Notes: generated from the letters alone by a model not told the origin. A DNA stretch of 64,000 nucleotides from Ideonella margarita (GCF_038066635.1 NZ_JBBUTI010000009.1:1-64000), one strand, 5' to 3'. Numbered from the stretch's first letter, positions 50,817 to 60,627 are shown. Numbers and translations are program-made.

Positions 50817-52127
50817 ATGACCGCAACCACCACCTCCACTGCTCGCACCTGGCTGCCCCGGCTGGCCGTGCTGATGGCCACCTGCACCGGCCTGATGGCC
50901 TGCGGCGGCTCGGCGGCGGCAGGGGGCAGCAGCGAGGCCGGCGCGCCGGCGGTTGTGCCAGCGCCCGGCGCGCCGGCTCAGCCCATTCCAGCCAATTTCA
51001 TCCTGGGTGCCGATGTGTCCTCGCTGGATGAGGTGGAGCGCCTCGGTGGCCGGTTCACCACCGCCGATGGCCGCAGCGGCACGGCCCTGCAGATCCTGCG
51101 CGCCAGCGGCATCGGCTGGACCCGCCTGCGCCTATGGCACACGCCCGTGAACGACGCCGACGTGTTCGAAGGCAACCGCCTGGTCTCGCGCCGTGGTGAC
51201 CCGGTGGGTGGCGGCGACAATGATCTGGCCGTGACGATTCGTCTGGCTCAGCGGGCCCGTGCGCAAGGCATGAAGGTGCTGCTCGACATCCACTACAGCG
51301 ACTTCTGGGTCGACCCCGGCCAGCAGACCAAGCCGGCCGCCTGGACCAAGCTGCAGGGCGCCGAGCTGGGCCGCGCCGTGCGCAGCTACACCGAAGACGT
51401 GCTGCGCCGCATGCATGAAGCTGGCTGTGACCCGGACATGGTGCAGGTGGGCAACGAGGTGAACGGTGGCATGCTGTGGCCTGACGGCAAGACTTGGCAG
51501 GAAAAGCCGGGTGAAGTGATTGGCGGCGACGCTGGCTTCGTGGCCCTGCTGCGCGAAGGCATTGCCGGCGTGCGCGCCACCGACGCCCTGCGTGGCGGCC
51601 AGCGCCTGCCCGTGATGCTGCATCTGGCCAAGGGCGGCGACAACGAACTCTTCCGCCGTGTGTTTGACCTGTTCACCCGTGAGCAGCTGGACTACGACAT
51701 CATCGGCCTGAGCTGGTACCCGTATTTCCATGGCCCGATGAGCGGCCTGCGCGCCAACCTGAATGATCTGAGCACCCGCTACAACAAGCCACTCATCGTG
51801 GTGGAAACCGCCTACGGCTTCACGCTCGACAACGGTGACGCCGGCGCCAACATCTTCAACGACGAAGCCGCCAAGCTCTCGGGCTACGCCGCCACACCTG
51901 AAGGCCAGGCACAGCTGCTGACCGACCTCATCCGCACCGTGGCCGCCGTGCCCAACGGCGCAGGTGTGATGTATTGGGAGCCGGCCTGGCTGCCCGTGGC
52001 TGGCTCCGGCTGGCGCAACGGCGACGGCAACAGCTGGGACAACCAGGCCCTGTTCGATTTCAAGGGCCGTGCCCTGCCATCCCTCAATGTGTTCAAGCAG
52101 GTGCGGCAAGCCGCCGCCGCGCGCTGA
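50817..52127 (+). CDS. Arabinogalactan endo-beta-1,4-galactanase (GH53), lipoprotein
   Basis: The 436-residue product has a lipoprotein signal ending LMAC (Cys29), so it is probably membrane-anchored. The GH53 TIM barrel includes FILGADVSSLDEVERLGGRF, WTRLRLWHTP and VLLDIHYSDFWVDPGQQTKPAAW. The acid/base QVGNE has Glu at about 214 and the nucleophile VVETAYGF has Glu at about 330. It cleaves beta-1,4-galactan from pectic arabinogalactan. The ATG at 50763 is an alternative start, giving 18 extra residues; 50817 gives the better signal. It is paired with the TonB receptor downstream. Confidence 0.92.
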   Translation: MTATTTSTARTWLPRLAVLMATCTGLMACGGSAAAGGSSEAGAPAVVPAPGAPAQPIPANFILGADVSSLDEVERLGGRFTTADGRSGTALQILRASGIGWTRLRLWHTPVNDADVFEGNRLVSRRGDPVGGGDNDLAVTIRLAQRARAQGMKVLLDIHYSDFWVDPGQQTKPAAWTKLQGAELGRAVRSYTEDVLRRMHEAGCDPDMVQVGNEVNGGMLWPDGKTWQEKPGEVIGGDAGFVALLREGIAGVRATDALRGGQRLPVMLHLAKGGDNELFRRVFDLFTREQLDYDIIGLSWYPYFHGPMSGLRANLNDLSTRYNKPLIVVETAYGFTLDNGDAGANIFNDEAAKLSGYAATPEGQAQLLTDLIRTVAAVPNGAGVMYWEPAWLPVAGSGWRNGDGNSWDNQALFDFKGRALPSLNVFKQVRQAAAAR

Positions 52128-52171
52128 TGAGCCTCGATTTCACTGACCGCACAAACAATACGGAGACCCTG

Positions 52172-54820
52172 ATGCAACGCCATCACCTTGCCCACCCTTT
52201 GAGTCTGAATGCCGTGGCCCTGGCCGCTGCCGCCGCCCTGAGCGGCCCCGCCTTTGCCCAGCAGGCGGCTGATGCCAATGCGCCGGCCACAACAGTGGTG
52301 GTGCAGGGCCAGCGCGCCAGCCTGATGAAGGCCCAGGACATCAAGCGCAGCGCTGAACAGGTGGTCGATTCGATCGTGGCCGACGACATCGGCAAGCTGC
52401 CGGACGCCAACGTGGCCGAAGCGCTGCAGCGCATCTCGGGCGTGCAGATCTCGCGCAACCGCGGCGAAGGCGACCGCGTGCAAGTGCGTGGTCTGCAGCA
52501 AACCCAGACGCTGCTGAACGGCCGCGTCATCTTCAGCGCCGGCAAGGAACGTGGCCTGTCCTTCCAGGACGTGCCTTCGGAACTGCTGGCGGGTGCTGAT
52601 GTCTACAAGACGCCCACCGCTGACCAGGTGGAAGGTGGCATCGGTGGCGTGATCGACTTGCGCACCCGTCGCCCGTTCGACTTCGCCGGCTCGAAGCTGG
52701 CCGGCACCATCAAGGCCACCAACGCCGACCTGGCCGACAAGAGCAACCTCGAAGGCTCAGCCCTTTACAGCAACCGCTGGCGCCTGGACGGCGGCAGCGA
52801 GTTCGGCGCGCTGATCAGCGTGTCGACCCAGAAGCGCAACTACCGCTCTGACACCCAGGAGCTGGACGGCCCCGCGGCCCTGGCCGATGGCTCGGGCGTG
52901 TTCGCCCCCACCGGCGAATGGCTGGCCTATGAATACGGCTCGCGTGAGCGCAGCGCCGTCAGCGCCGCCCTGCAACTGCGCCCTGACGCGCGCAGTGAAT
53001 ACACGCTGGACCTGAACCACAGCCAGCTCAACAGCCGCACCAACATCCACGGCTTCTACGCATCGCCGTTCTGGGCCAACTGGTCAGACAGCGCGCAGCA
53101 GGGGGCCCTGTGGCCCAAGGGCACGATCACCAAGGACGCCAACGGCAACTTCCAGAAGGGCACCTTCTGGGGCGCCAGCATGAGCACGTCGGGCTCGGTG
53201 GCTGACGAAGACACGCGCATCGACCAGCTGGCACTGTCGGGCAAGTGGCGCTTCGACGGCTGGAACCTGCGCTCGGAAATCAGCCACACCGACAGCCGCT
53301 ATGAGCGCATGTACAACGAAGTGCGCCTCGGCACCTTCGGCGACAGCCCGGCCTTCACCTACGACGTCACCACCAAGCTGCCTTCGGCCTACCCGGAAGG
53401 CGCTTCGCTGACCGACCCGGCGCACTACTGGGCTGACAAGACCGTGTACTTCAAGGTGAAGAACACCGGCAAGGAAACCACCGCCCGCAGCGACGCCACC
53501 TGGGACCTGAGCGAAGGCACGCTCAGCCGCGTGCGCGCCGGTGTGCGCCTGAGCGACCGCAAGGCCACCAGCGCCGAGATCAACACCATCGACAACATCT
53601 GGCGCGATTCCAGCACCGCCATCAGCGGCGCCGTGCCGGGCCTGATGTCGCAGATCGGCGTGATCGGCAACAACGACCTGCTGGCCAAGGCCGGCCAGGG
53701 CACGGTGCCCACGCAGTGGCTCAGCGTCAGCAGCTTCGACTGGCTGCGTGATGCGGCCGGCGTGCGCCAGCTGTTCGGCCTGACGGTGCCGGGCTTCGAC
53801 CCAAGCCAGACCTTCGACTTCAGCGAGCGCAGTGGCGCGCTGTATGTCAGCGCCGACATGGACAGCACCCTGGCCGGCCTGCCGCTGTCGGGCAACATCG
53901 GCGTGCGTGCCGTGTCCACCGAAAGCAAGCGCAGCTATGTGCAGGACGTGTCGGGCACCTCGACGCGCTTCAACTCGAAGACGACCGACAACGACTTCCT
54001 GCCCAGCCTGAACCTGCGCCTGGAGCTGCAGCGTGACCTGCTGGCGCGCCTGTCGCTGTCCAAGGTGGTGACGCGTCCGAACTTCGACCAGCTGACCCCC
54101 AGCCTGAGCCTGAACGTCAACGACAAGACCGGCTTCATCGGCAACCCGAACCTCGGCGAGCTGACGGCCAACCAAGTGGACGCGACGCTGGAGTACTACC
54201 TGTCGAAGAGCGACCACGTGTATGGCGCCACCTTTTACAAGAAGGTCAAGGGCTTCATCCAGACCACCAGCTCGCAGGTCAACATCGGTGGCACCACCTA
54301 CACGATGAGCACCCCGAGCAATGGCAGCGACGGCACCATCCAGGGTCTGGAACTCGGCTACCAGGGCTTCTTCAACCAGCTGCCGGGCGCCTTGCGCGGC
54401 CTGGGTCTGCAAGCCAACTACACCTATGTCGACAGCTCGGCCCCGAGCCCGATCAACGGCCAGAAGGCGCCGCTGGAAGGCTTGTCGCGCAACAGCTTCA
54501 ACCTGGTGGGCATGTATGACCTGGACCAGTTCTCGGCCCGCCTGGCCTACAACTACCGCAGCAGCTATGCGGCCGGTTCGCGCCTGAGCTACCCGTCGAA
54601 CAACGGCGTGACGGCGATGACCCCGGTGACGATGAAGGGCTACGGCGTGGTGGACGCCTACCTGAGCTATGCCATCACCCCGCAGGTGAAGGTGGCGCTT
54701 GAAGCCAACAACATCACCCGCACCGTGCGCCAGAGCGTCTACAGCGCCGTGGGCAACCTGCCGCGCGGCACGTATGTCGACGATCGCCGCTACGCCCTGA
54801 GCGTGCACGTGGACCTGTGA
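52172..54820 (+). CDS. TonB-dependent receptor (oligosaccharide type)
   Basis: The 882-residue product has a signal peptide ending AFAQQ. The plug begins VVVQGQRASLMKAQDIKRSAEQVVDSIVADDIGKLPDANVAEALQRISGVQISRNRGEGDRVQVRGLQQTQTLLNGR, the form seen in Caulobacter-type carbohydrate receptors. The barrel ends YALSVHVDL. CGGAG precedes ATG 52172. It starts 44 bases after the GH53 gene, so it likely imports galacto-oligosaccharides made by that enzyme; ligand specificity is inferred from context. Confidence 0.92.
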   Translation: MQRHHLAHPLSLNAVALAAAAALSGPAFAQQAADANAPATTVVVQGQRASLMKAQDIKRSAEQVVDSIVADDIGKLPDANVAEALQRISGVQISRNRGEGDRVQVRGLQQTQTLLNGRVIFSAGKERGLSFQDVPSELLAGADVYKTPTADQVEGGIGGVIDLRTRRPFDFAGSKLAGTIKATNADLADKSNLEGSALYSNRWRLDGGSEFGALISVSTQKRNYRSDTQELDGPAALADGSGVFAPTGEWLAYEYGSRERSAVSAALQLRPDARSEYTLDLNHSQLNSRTNIHGFYASPFWANWSDSAQQGALWPKGTITKDANGNFQKGTFWGASMSTSGSVADEDTRIDQLALSGKWRFDGWNLRSEISHTDSRYERMYNEVRLGTFGDSPAFTYDVTTKLPSAYPEGASLTDPAHYWADKTVYFKVKNTGKETTARSDATWDLSEGTLSRVRAGVRLSDRKATSAEINTIDNIWRDSSTAISGAVPGLMSQIGVIGNNDLLAKAGQGTVPTQWLSVSSFDWLRDAAGVRQLFGLTVPGFDPSQTFDFSERSGALYVSADMDSTLAGLPLSGNIGVRAVSTESKRSYVQDVSGTSTRFNSKTTDNDFLPSLNLRLELQRDLLARLSLSKVVTRPNFDQLTPSLSLNVNDKTGFIGNPNLGELTANQVDATLEYYLSKSDHVYGATFYKKVKGFIQTTSSQVNIGGTTYTMSTPSNGSDGTIQGLELGYQGFFNQLPGALRGLGLQANYTYVDSSAPSPINGQKAPLEGLSRNSFNLVGMYDLDQFSARLAYNYRSSYAAGSRLSYPSNNGVTAMTPVTMKGYGVVDAYLSYAITPQVKVALEANNITRTVRQSVYSAVGNLPRGTYVDDRRYALSVHVDL

Positions 54821-54868
54821 GGCCCTGAGACGGTGAGGCGTTGAGCCCGTGCCCTTAAACTCCGGGGC

Positions 54869-56200
54869 ATGAGCGACACCTCACCTTCCAGGCCCACCTT
54901 CGGCCAAGCCGCAGCCTATTGGTTGCGGCTTGGCTTTGTCAGTTTTGGGGGGCCTGCAGGCCAGATTGCGCTGATGCACGAGGACCTCGTGGAGCGCAAG
55001 CGCTGGATCTCCGAGAAGCGCTATCTGCATGCGCTGAACTACTGCATGGTGCTGCCCGGGCCGGAGGCCCAGCAGCTCGCTACCTACATCGGCTGGTTGA
55101 TGCACGGCCGCTGGGGTGGCCTGGTGGCGGGCGGCTTGTTCGTGCTGCCGTCGCTGTTGTTGCTCATCGCGCTGACCTGGGTGTACCTGGCCTTCGGGCA
55201 GGTGCCGGCGGTGGCGGGGGTGCTGTACGGCATCAAGCCGGCGGTGACGGCCATCGTGGTGTCGGCGGCGGTGCGCATCGGCTCACGCGCACTGAAGAAC
55301 GCCTGGCTCTGGGGGCTGGCCGCGGCGGCCTTTGTGGCCATCTTCGCGCTCGGCCTGCCGTTCCCCCTGATCGTGCTGGCGGCCGCCGTGGTGGGCTACT
55401 TCGGTGGCCGCTTTGCGCCTGATAAATTCGCCGTGGGTGGCGGACACGGCAAGGCGGGCGATTCCAGCGCACCGGCCGTGATCGACGACGACACGCCCAC
55501 GCCGCCGCATGCGCTGTTCACCTGGGCACGCTTTGCAGGCGTGCTGGGGGTGGGCCTGGGCCTGTGGGCGGTGGCGCTGGGCAGCTTGTGGGCCTGGCTG
55601 GGGGCAGACGCCGTGCTCACGCAGATGGGCTGGTTCTTCACCAAGGCGGCGCTCTTGACCTTTGGGGGCGCCTACGCGGTGCTGCCCTATGTGTACCAGG
55701 GCGCGGTGGAACACTTCCAGTGGCTGACCGCGCCGCAGATGATCGACGGCCTCGCTTTGGGCGAAACCACGCCCGGCCCGCTGATCATGGTGGTGGCCTT
55801 TGTCGGTTTTGTGGGCGGCTGGACGCGGGAGCTGTTCGGGCCGACCGCCCTGCCGCTGGCCGGTGCCGTGGCCGCCTGCGTGGTCACGTTCTTCACCTTC
55901 CTGCCCTCGTTCGTGTTCATCTTCCTGGGCGGGCCGTTCATCGAGTCCACCCACGGCAACCTGCGCTTCACCGCGCCGCTTACCGGCATCACGGCCGCCG
56001 TGGTGGGGGTCATCGTCAACCTCGCGGTGTTCTTCGCGTACCACGTACTGTGGCCGGCGGGCTGGGGCGGTGCGTTCGAGTGGCCTGCGGCCATCATCGG
56101 TGCGGCCGCCGCCTGGGCGCTGTTTCGTGCCAAGTGGAGCGTGATCCGGGTGGTGCTGGTGTCGGGCCTGCTGGGGCTGGCCTGGCAGCTGCTGCGCTGA
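54869..56200 (+). CDS. chrA: Chromate transporter (ChrA family)
   Basis: The 443-residue protein has two CHR domains. The first begins AAYWLRLGFVSFGGPAGQIALMHEDLVERKRWISEKRYLHALNYCMVLPGPEAQQLATYIGW (about 12-73). The second has TFGGAYAVLPYVYQGAVEHFQWLTAPQMIDGLALGETTPGPLIMVVAFVGF near 270-320, the mirrored motif. It exports chromate. A single long protein is the usual proteobacterial form. No chrB regulator is adjacent. Confidence 0.93.
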   Translation: MSDTSPSRPTFGQAAAYWLRLGFVSFGGPAGQIALMHEDLVERKRWISEKRYLHALNYCMVLPGPEAQQLATYIGWLMHGRWGGLVAGGLFVLPSLLLLIALTWVYLAFGQVPAVAGVLYGIKPAVTAIVVSAAVRIGSRALKNAWLWGLAAAAFVAIFALGLPFPLIVLAAAVVGYFGGRFAPDKFAVGGGHGKAGDSSAPAVIDDDTPTPPHALFTWARFAGVLGVGLGLWAVALGSLWAWLGADAVLTQMGWFFTKAALLTFGGAYAVLPYVYQGAVEHFQWLTAPQMIDGLALGETTPGPLIMVVAFVGFVGGWTRELFGPTALPLAGAVAACVVTFFTFLPSFVFIFLGGPFIESTHGNLRFTAPLTGITAAVVGVIVNLAVFFAYHVLWPAGWGGAFEWPAAIIGAAAAWALFRAKWSVIRVVLVSGLLGLAWQLLR

Positions 56201-56204
56201 GGGT

Positions 56205-57416
56205 TCAGCTGCGCACGCAGTTGCGGCCGGCGGCCTTGGCGTCATAGAGCCGGGCGTCGGCCTGAGCGATCAACGCCTCCAGCGTCTGCCCCGGCCTGAA
56301 CGCCGCCACGCCCACCGAGGTGGTGATGCGCAGCAGCCCGCCTTCCACGGGGATGGGGGTGTCTGCCAGCGCAACCCGGATGCCTTCTGCCTTGGCCACG
56401 GCCGCGCTGAGGCTGGTGGCGGCCAGCATCAGCACGAATTCTTCGCCGCCCCAGCGCCCGGCCATGTCGGTGGCCCGCAGCTGCCCCTTGAACACCTCCG
56501 CAGCCACTTTCAGCACCGCGTCGCCAGCGGCGTGGCCGTGCTGGTCATTGACTGCCTTGAAGTGGTCGAGGTCGAGGAACACCACGCAGAACGGGGTGGC
56601 GTTGCGCCGCACGCGCGCGGCCTCGCGTTCCAGCTCGCGCATCATCGCGCGGCGGTTCAGGCAAGCCGTCAACGGGTCTATCGAGGCGGCCAGCTTGAGC
56701 TGGTGTGATAGCTGCTCCAGCCGGTGGTTGCTGTCGGCCAGTTGGCGGGCCACGTCCTTGCTGATGCGGTTCGACAGCAGGATGCTGCGCACCAGGCGCC
56801 CAGTGGTGGCGGCATAGAACTGGCAGAGCAGAAAGAGCGTCAGGCCGCACACGCCGATCTCGCGCGGAATGCTGTCCAGGCACAGCCAGCCCAGCACGCC
56901 GGGCAGCACCAGACCGCCGCTGAGGGCGGCGTAGCTCCAGCGGTCGGTGGAGAGGTTGTAGATGCCCAGCACCATGGCCAGTGCCAGTCCCATGCCGTGC
57001 AGCAGCATGGTCACCGGGTCAGCGGCTACGTGGGGCAACAGCAGCACGGTGCCCCAGGCGGAGCCGAGCAACAGCAGGTTGCAGCGAACCGCCAGTTTCA
57101 GGGGCGCCAGGCCAGGTGTGCGGATGGTGCGTCGCTGCAGGCGCCAGGCCATGGTGCCGTTCAGGCTTTCTATGGCGGCCAGTGTCAGCACCCATGCCAG
57201 CAGGATGGGCCCGGGCACCACGTCGCGCAACAGCCAGGCCTGCAAGCCGTACCCCAGGAACGATGTGGACGCCGCCATCAGCATGCGACGGCCGAGCACG
57301 CGGTCCAGATCACGGGCGATGGCGGGCAGGTAGTGGTCGAGGTCGGCGGTCTTTTCCGTGGTCAGCGGGTCGGTGCGCAGCAGGCGTTGAACATAGCTCA
57401 TCAGGTGGGCATCCAT
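56205..57416 (-). CDS. GGDEF diguanylate cyclase
   Basis: The 403-residue protein has an N-terminal membrane region with about five or six helices between about residues 40 and 200. A coiled stretch follows (ISKDVARQLADSNHRLEQLSHQLKLAASIDPLTACLNRRAM), then the GGDEF domain with VVFLDLDHFKAVNDQHGHAAGDAVL and the active-site motif RWGGEEFVLML. It makes c-di-GMP. The first ATG (57416) lies inside the preceding gene; ATG 57401 overlaps the EAL stop as TGATG, so translation is probably coupled whichever is used. Confidence 0.92.
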   Translation of the reverse strand: MDAHLMSYVQRLLRTDPLTTEKTADLDHYLPAIARDLDRVLGRRMLMAASTSFLGYGLQAWLLRDVVPGPILLAWVLTLAAIESLNGTMAWRLQRRTIRTPGLAPLKLAVRCNLLLLGSAWGTVLLLPHVAADPVTMLLHGMGLALAMVLGIYNLSTDRWSYAALSGGLVLPGVLGWLCLDSIPREIGVCGLTLFLLCQFYAATTGRLVRSILLSNRISKDVARQLADSNHRLEQLSHQLKLAASIDPLTACLNRRAMMRELEREAARVRRNATPFCVVFLDLDHFKAVNDQHGHAAGDAVLKVAAEVFKGQLRATDMAGRWGGEEFVLMLAATSLSAAVAKAEGIRVALADTPIPVEGGLLRITTSVGVAAFRPGQTLEALIAQADARLYDAKAAGRNCVRS

Positions 57417-59530
57417 GACCGTGGGCCTGACCGTTTCAGGGCCACGCGGTCGAGGTAGGACAGGAACTCGGCGTGGGGCAGGGCGCGGCTGTAGAGCCAG
57501 CCCTGGAAGTAATGGCAGCCCAGGCGGTGCAGCACATCGCGCTGGCCGGGGTATTCAACGTACTCGGCCAGCACTGTCACGCCGCGGCTCCGGCCCAGTT
57601 GCGCAACGGCGCGAACGATGTCCTGGTTGACGGGCTGGTGCTCGATGTCGCGCGTCAGGCAGCCGTCGAGCTTGATGGTGCGGATGCGGAAGCGCTGCAT
57701 GTAGAGCAGCGAGGTGCAGCCCATGCCGAAATCGTCCATGGCCAGGTGGAAGCCTTCGCGCTCCAGCGCGGCCAGCGTGGCGTCTGCCTGGGGCGACGAC
57801 GACACGCGCCGGCCCTCGGTGATCTCCAGTTCCAGATCACCCAGGGCCAGGCCGTGTTTCGCCAGGCTGGCCAGCACGATGCCCACCCAGGCCGGGTCTT
57901 CCAGCTGCACGGGCGACATGTTCACGCTGATGGGAAAGCGCAGGGACGAGTGCCGGCGCCACGCGGCCAGATCGGCGCAGGCCTGCTCCAGCACCGAAGC
58001 GCCAAGCTGGTGGATCAGATCGCACTCTTCCGCCAGCCGCACGATCACGTCAGGCGGTACCGGCCCGCACAAGGGGTGGTCCCAGCGCAGCAGGGCTTCG
58101 GCGCCGATCAGCTGGCCGTCGATGTCGTGTTGCGGCTGGTAGACCACGGTCAGCCGGTTCTGCCCAAGGTGCCGGCGGAAATCAGCTACCAGCGCCCGCG
58201 ACAGGGTGCCGATCTCGTCGGTTCTTTCCAGAAAGCCGCTGCCCGTGTCGGTGGCGCTGGCCAGGGTGCTGAGGTGAGACTTGATGGCGGCGCGCTGGCG
58301 GGCATTGCGTGCGTCCACCAGCCGGCGCACATGGGGGATGTAGATGAGCGTGGAGATGCCCATGCACAGCAGCTGGATGCCCGCGCCCCACCAGCTGCCT
58401 GTCATCGCATAGCCCGAGATGAACACCGGGGTGCTCCACACCACGGTGCTGCTGTCGAGCGAGAGTCCCAGCAGGTTCAGCAGGGCTTGCGAGACCACCA
58501 CGTTCACCACCGGTGCCAGCACGAAGGGCAGCAGCATCAACTGGCTGAAGATGAGCGGCATGCCGAACAGCAGCAACTCGTTCACGTTCAGCAGGGCCGG
58601 TGCGATGGAGGCCAGCGCCAGTTGGCGCAGCGGCAGGTCACGCGCTGCCAGCAGGCACGCGAAGATCAGGCCCCAGGTGGCGCCCGCACCGCCGAGGTGG
58701 GCAAAGGCATTCACGAAGGCCGGGTTGGCGCGTTCACCGATGTTGGTTTCGCCGGTGGCTGCCACCAGGGCATTGCCCGAATGCTGCGCAAATTCCAGCA
58801 ACACCTGCCCGCCGTTCAAGCCGCATACCCACATCAGCTGGTTGATCAACGCCAGCGCCACATCCAGCACGGTGCCGGGCGGCCGGTGCGCTTCGATCAG
58901 CGCCATCAACGGCCCGCCGAACTGACCGACACCCCACTGCCAGAGCCAGCCACTGAGCTCGAACACGACGTAGATCAGTGGCAGGGCCATGGCAGCAAAT
59001 TGCGACATGCGCAGCGCGGGCCGCAGTGGCAGGCCGAGCACGGCGAATGTGCTGAGGCGGTCGTGCAGCGGCATCCACCTCGCCGACCAGATGAACAGTT
59101 CGGCCGTGCCCACGCCCACCAGAATGCCTTGCAGGATTCGCCCGTAGCCCAGCTCGCGGAAATCCAGGCCGGTGCGGGGCATCACGGCGATGAGAAAGCC
59201 GGCGCCGGCAATGGCGGCGATGCTGCCGAGGTTGCGCGCATCGGCGTCCTGCTTGTCGCCGCGGATGGCCAGCACGCGCATGGCAATCACCATGGCCGAC
59301 ATCAGGCCCATGATGCCGGTGGTGGTGTTGAGCAGCGTGCGGGCGGCGGCCAGCATGTCGATGGCCAAGACATGGGTCAGCCAATCGGCGCCCCTGGGCA
59401 GGTTCGCCAGGGTGCTGGCCGCCGCGCCGAGCAAGGTCAGCGGCAGCAACGCCACGAAGCCCTCGCGGATGGCCATCAGCCACAGCTCGTGCCGCGGCTC
59501 GGGCGCCTCGTTCTGAGGGACTTGGGACAC
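57401..59530 (-). CDS. PTS EIIC-like membrane domain fused to EAL c-di-GMP phosphodiesterase
   Basis: The 709-residue protein uses a GTG start after GGAGG. Residues about 15-400 are a ten-helix PTS EIIC-type sugar-permease domain (FVNAFAHLGGAGATWGLIFACLL and NVNELLLFGMPLIFSQLMLLPFVLAPVVNV). Residues about 445-700 are an EAL domain with EALLRW (478-483), NMSPVQL, ELEITEG, MDDFGMGCTSL, IKLDG and VLAEYVEY, so all main metal and base residues look intact. It is probably a sugar-sensing phosphodiesterase. EIIA/EIIB partner genes are absent. Confidence 0.9.
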   Translation of the reverse strand: MSQVPQNEAPEPRHELWLMAIREGFVALLPLTLLGAAASTLANLPRGADWLTHVLAIDMLAAARTLLNTTTGIMGLMSAMVIAMRVLAIRGDKQDADARNLGSIAAIAGAGFLIAVMPRTGLDFRELGYGRILQGILVGVGTAELFIWSARWMPLHDRLSTFAVLGLPLRPALRMSQFAAMALPLIYVVFELSGWLWQWGVGQFGGPLMALIEAHRPPGTVLDVALALINQLMWVCGLNGGQVLLEFAQHSGNALVAATGETNIGERANPAFVNAFAHLGGAGATWGLIFACLLAARDLPLRQLALASIAPALLNVNELLLFGMPLIFSQLMLLPFVLAPVVNVVVSQALLNLLGLSLDSSTVVWSTPVFISGYAMTGSWWGAGIQLLCMGISTLIYIPHVRRLVDARNARQRAAIKSHLSTLASATDTGSGFLERTDEIGTLSRALVADFRRHLGQNRLTVVYQPQHDIDGQLIGAEALLRWDHPLCGPVPPDVIVRLAEECDLIHQLGASVLEQACADLAAWRRHSSLRFPISVNMSPVQLEDPAWVGIVLASLAKHGLALGDLELEITEGRRVSSSPQADATLAALEREGFHLAMDDFGMGCTSLLYMQRFRIRTIKLDGCLTRDIEHQPVNQDIVRAVAQLGRSRGVTVLAEYVEYPGQRDVLHRLGCHYFQGWLYSRALPHAEFLSYLDRVALKRSGPRSWMPT

Positions 59531-59803
59531 GCTGCCTCCTTCCTTCCGCGCCTGGGGGTGTGTCGACGTGCGCGGAATCAGCTCAAAGGCATCCTAGGGG
59601 CCGCTTGCCGGTTGTGCGGGCGCCTGCCAGGAGGCCTTGGGAAAGCATGGCCGACAAGCACGGCATCTGCACGCTGCGTGTGGCGTGTTTGGCGCGAAAT
59701 GGGAATTTGGTTGCAGAGGAATGAGAGAAAAATATGCGCTCCGCGTCGGCTGCCGTCTTCTGTGCGCGCCTCGCCCTTCTTGCTGAGTTCTCCTCTCGCC
59801 ATC

Positions 59804-60286
59804 ATGGCCCGAACGAAACAACACCTCCCAATCAAGTTCCGCATTCGTCGTCTGACGTGCTGGACCGCAGCCACAGTGATCGTGGCTGCGGCATGGCCCG
59901 CCCCCGTGCAGGCCGCCAGCCTCTATTTGTGCAAGGACTACAGCGGCAATCAGTTCTGGTCGAATGGACATTGCAACCGCAACCGTGCTCACATCGAGCG
60001 CATCGTCAGCGTTCCGGACGGCATGCCGTTCGAGGATCAGGTCAGCGTGGCCCGGCGATCGGTGGCTGAGTTGACCCGGCCGCTGCCTGTGGCCAGCCCC
60101 GGCGGCATCATCGGCATCCAGAGTGGCCCGGTGCCCGGCAGTGAGCGCGAATGTGATGCACTGCTCGACCGCATCCGCACACTCGACTCGATGCGCCACG
60201 AGATCCGCCCACCGCTCTCGCTGGACGAAATCGCGCAGCGCAAGCAATGGGCCGAGGCCCGTCGCGCATCGCTGCGCTGTCGCTGA
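59804..60286 (+). CDS. Secreted hypothetical protein (DUF4124-like start)
   Basis: The 160-residue product has a signal sequence ending near PVQAA (about residue 38). The mature start SLYLCKDYSGNQFWSNGHCNRNRAHIERIVSVPDGMPFEDQV has a Cys pair and resembles the DUF4124 beginning. The rest, with RECDALLDRIRTLDSMRHEIRPPLSLDEIAQRKQWAEARRASLRCR, is helical and occurs in many betaproteobacterial hypothetical proteins. Function unknown. The ATG at 59804 was chosen for the signal peptide. Confidence 0.75.
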   Translation: MARTKQHLPIKFRIRRLTCWTAATVIVAAAWPAPVQAASLYLCKDYSGNQFWSNGHCNRNRAHIERIVSVPDGMPFEDQVSVARRSVAELTRPLPVASPGGIIGIQSGPVPGSERECDALLDRIRTLDSMRHEIRPPLSLDEIAQRKQWAEARRASLRCR

Positions 60287-60449
60287 GCTGTCGCTGAGTC
60301 CGCTGCGCGGCAGCCATTCGACGAAGTGGATGTCTGCCACTGCACTGAACTGCTGTGACAAAAAATCCTGCGTCGCAAAGCCTGAAGCCTGCGAACGCGT
60401 CCTTAGAATCGACCCGCTTGCACCAGCACCTTCCGGGTGTTTGATGCGG

Positions 60450-60543
60450 GCATCCGCTGGGGGTGTTGGCCAGGCCGCAAGGTGTGCCGACTGAGAGAGT
60501 CCCTTTGAACCTGATTGAGGTAATCCTCGCGCAGGGAAGCACG
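60450..60543 (+). ncRNA. TPP (thiamine pyrophosphate) riboswitch
   Basis: The THI-box blocks occur in order: GGGGGTG (60459-60465), CTGAGA (60491-60496), CCTTTGAACCTGAT (60502-60515), GGTAATCCT (60519-60527) and GCGCAGGGAAGC (60529-60540). They are complete and correctly spaced for the two-arm TPP aptamer. The next gene, 85 bases downstream, encodes a thiamine-binding family protein, as expected. No T-run terminator follows; two GCCGGC segments further down could form a hairpin, so control may be translational. Confidence 0.95.
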
Positions 60544-60627
60544 CTCGAAGGCTCGCCGGCCATTTCTTTCTCGTGCCGGCATGGCAGCCCCGGGCGCTCG
60601 CCGACCTGTCATCTGCATGAATTGCAC

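Noticed and set aside
53084..54808. 574-residue minus-strand frame within the TonB receptor gene
   Set aside because: It lies antisense to a complete receptor with plug and barrel; rich in His, Gln, Val and Arg as expected from reverse reading.
57473..59800. Very long + strand open frame opposite the EIIC-EAL gene
   Set aside because: The minus strand shows two complete domains with intact motifs. The + frame is Gln/Ala/His/Gly-rich and featureless until it joins the real gene starting at 59804.
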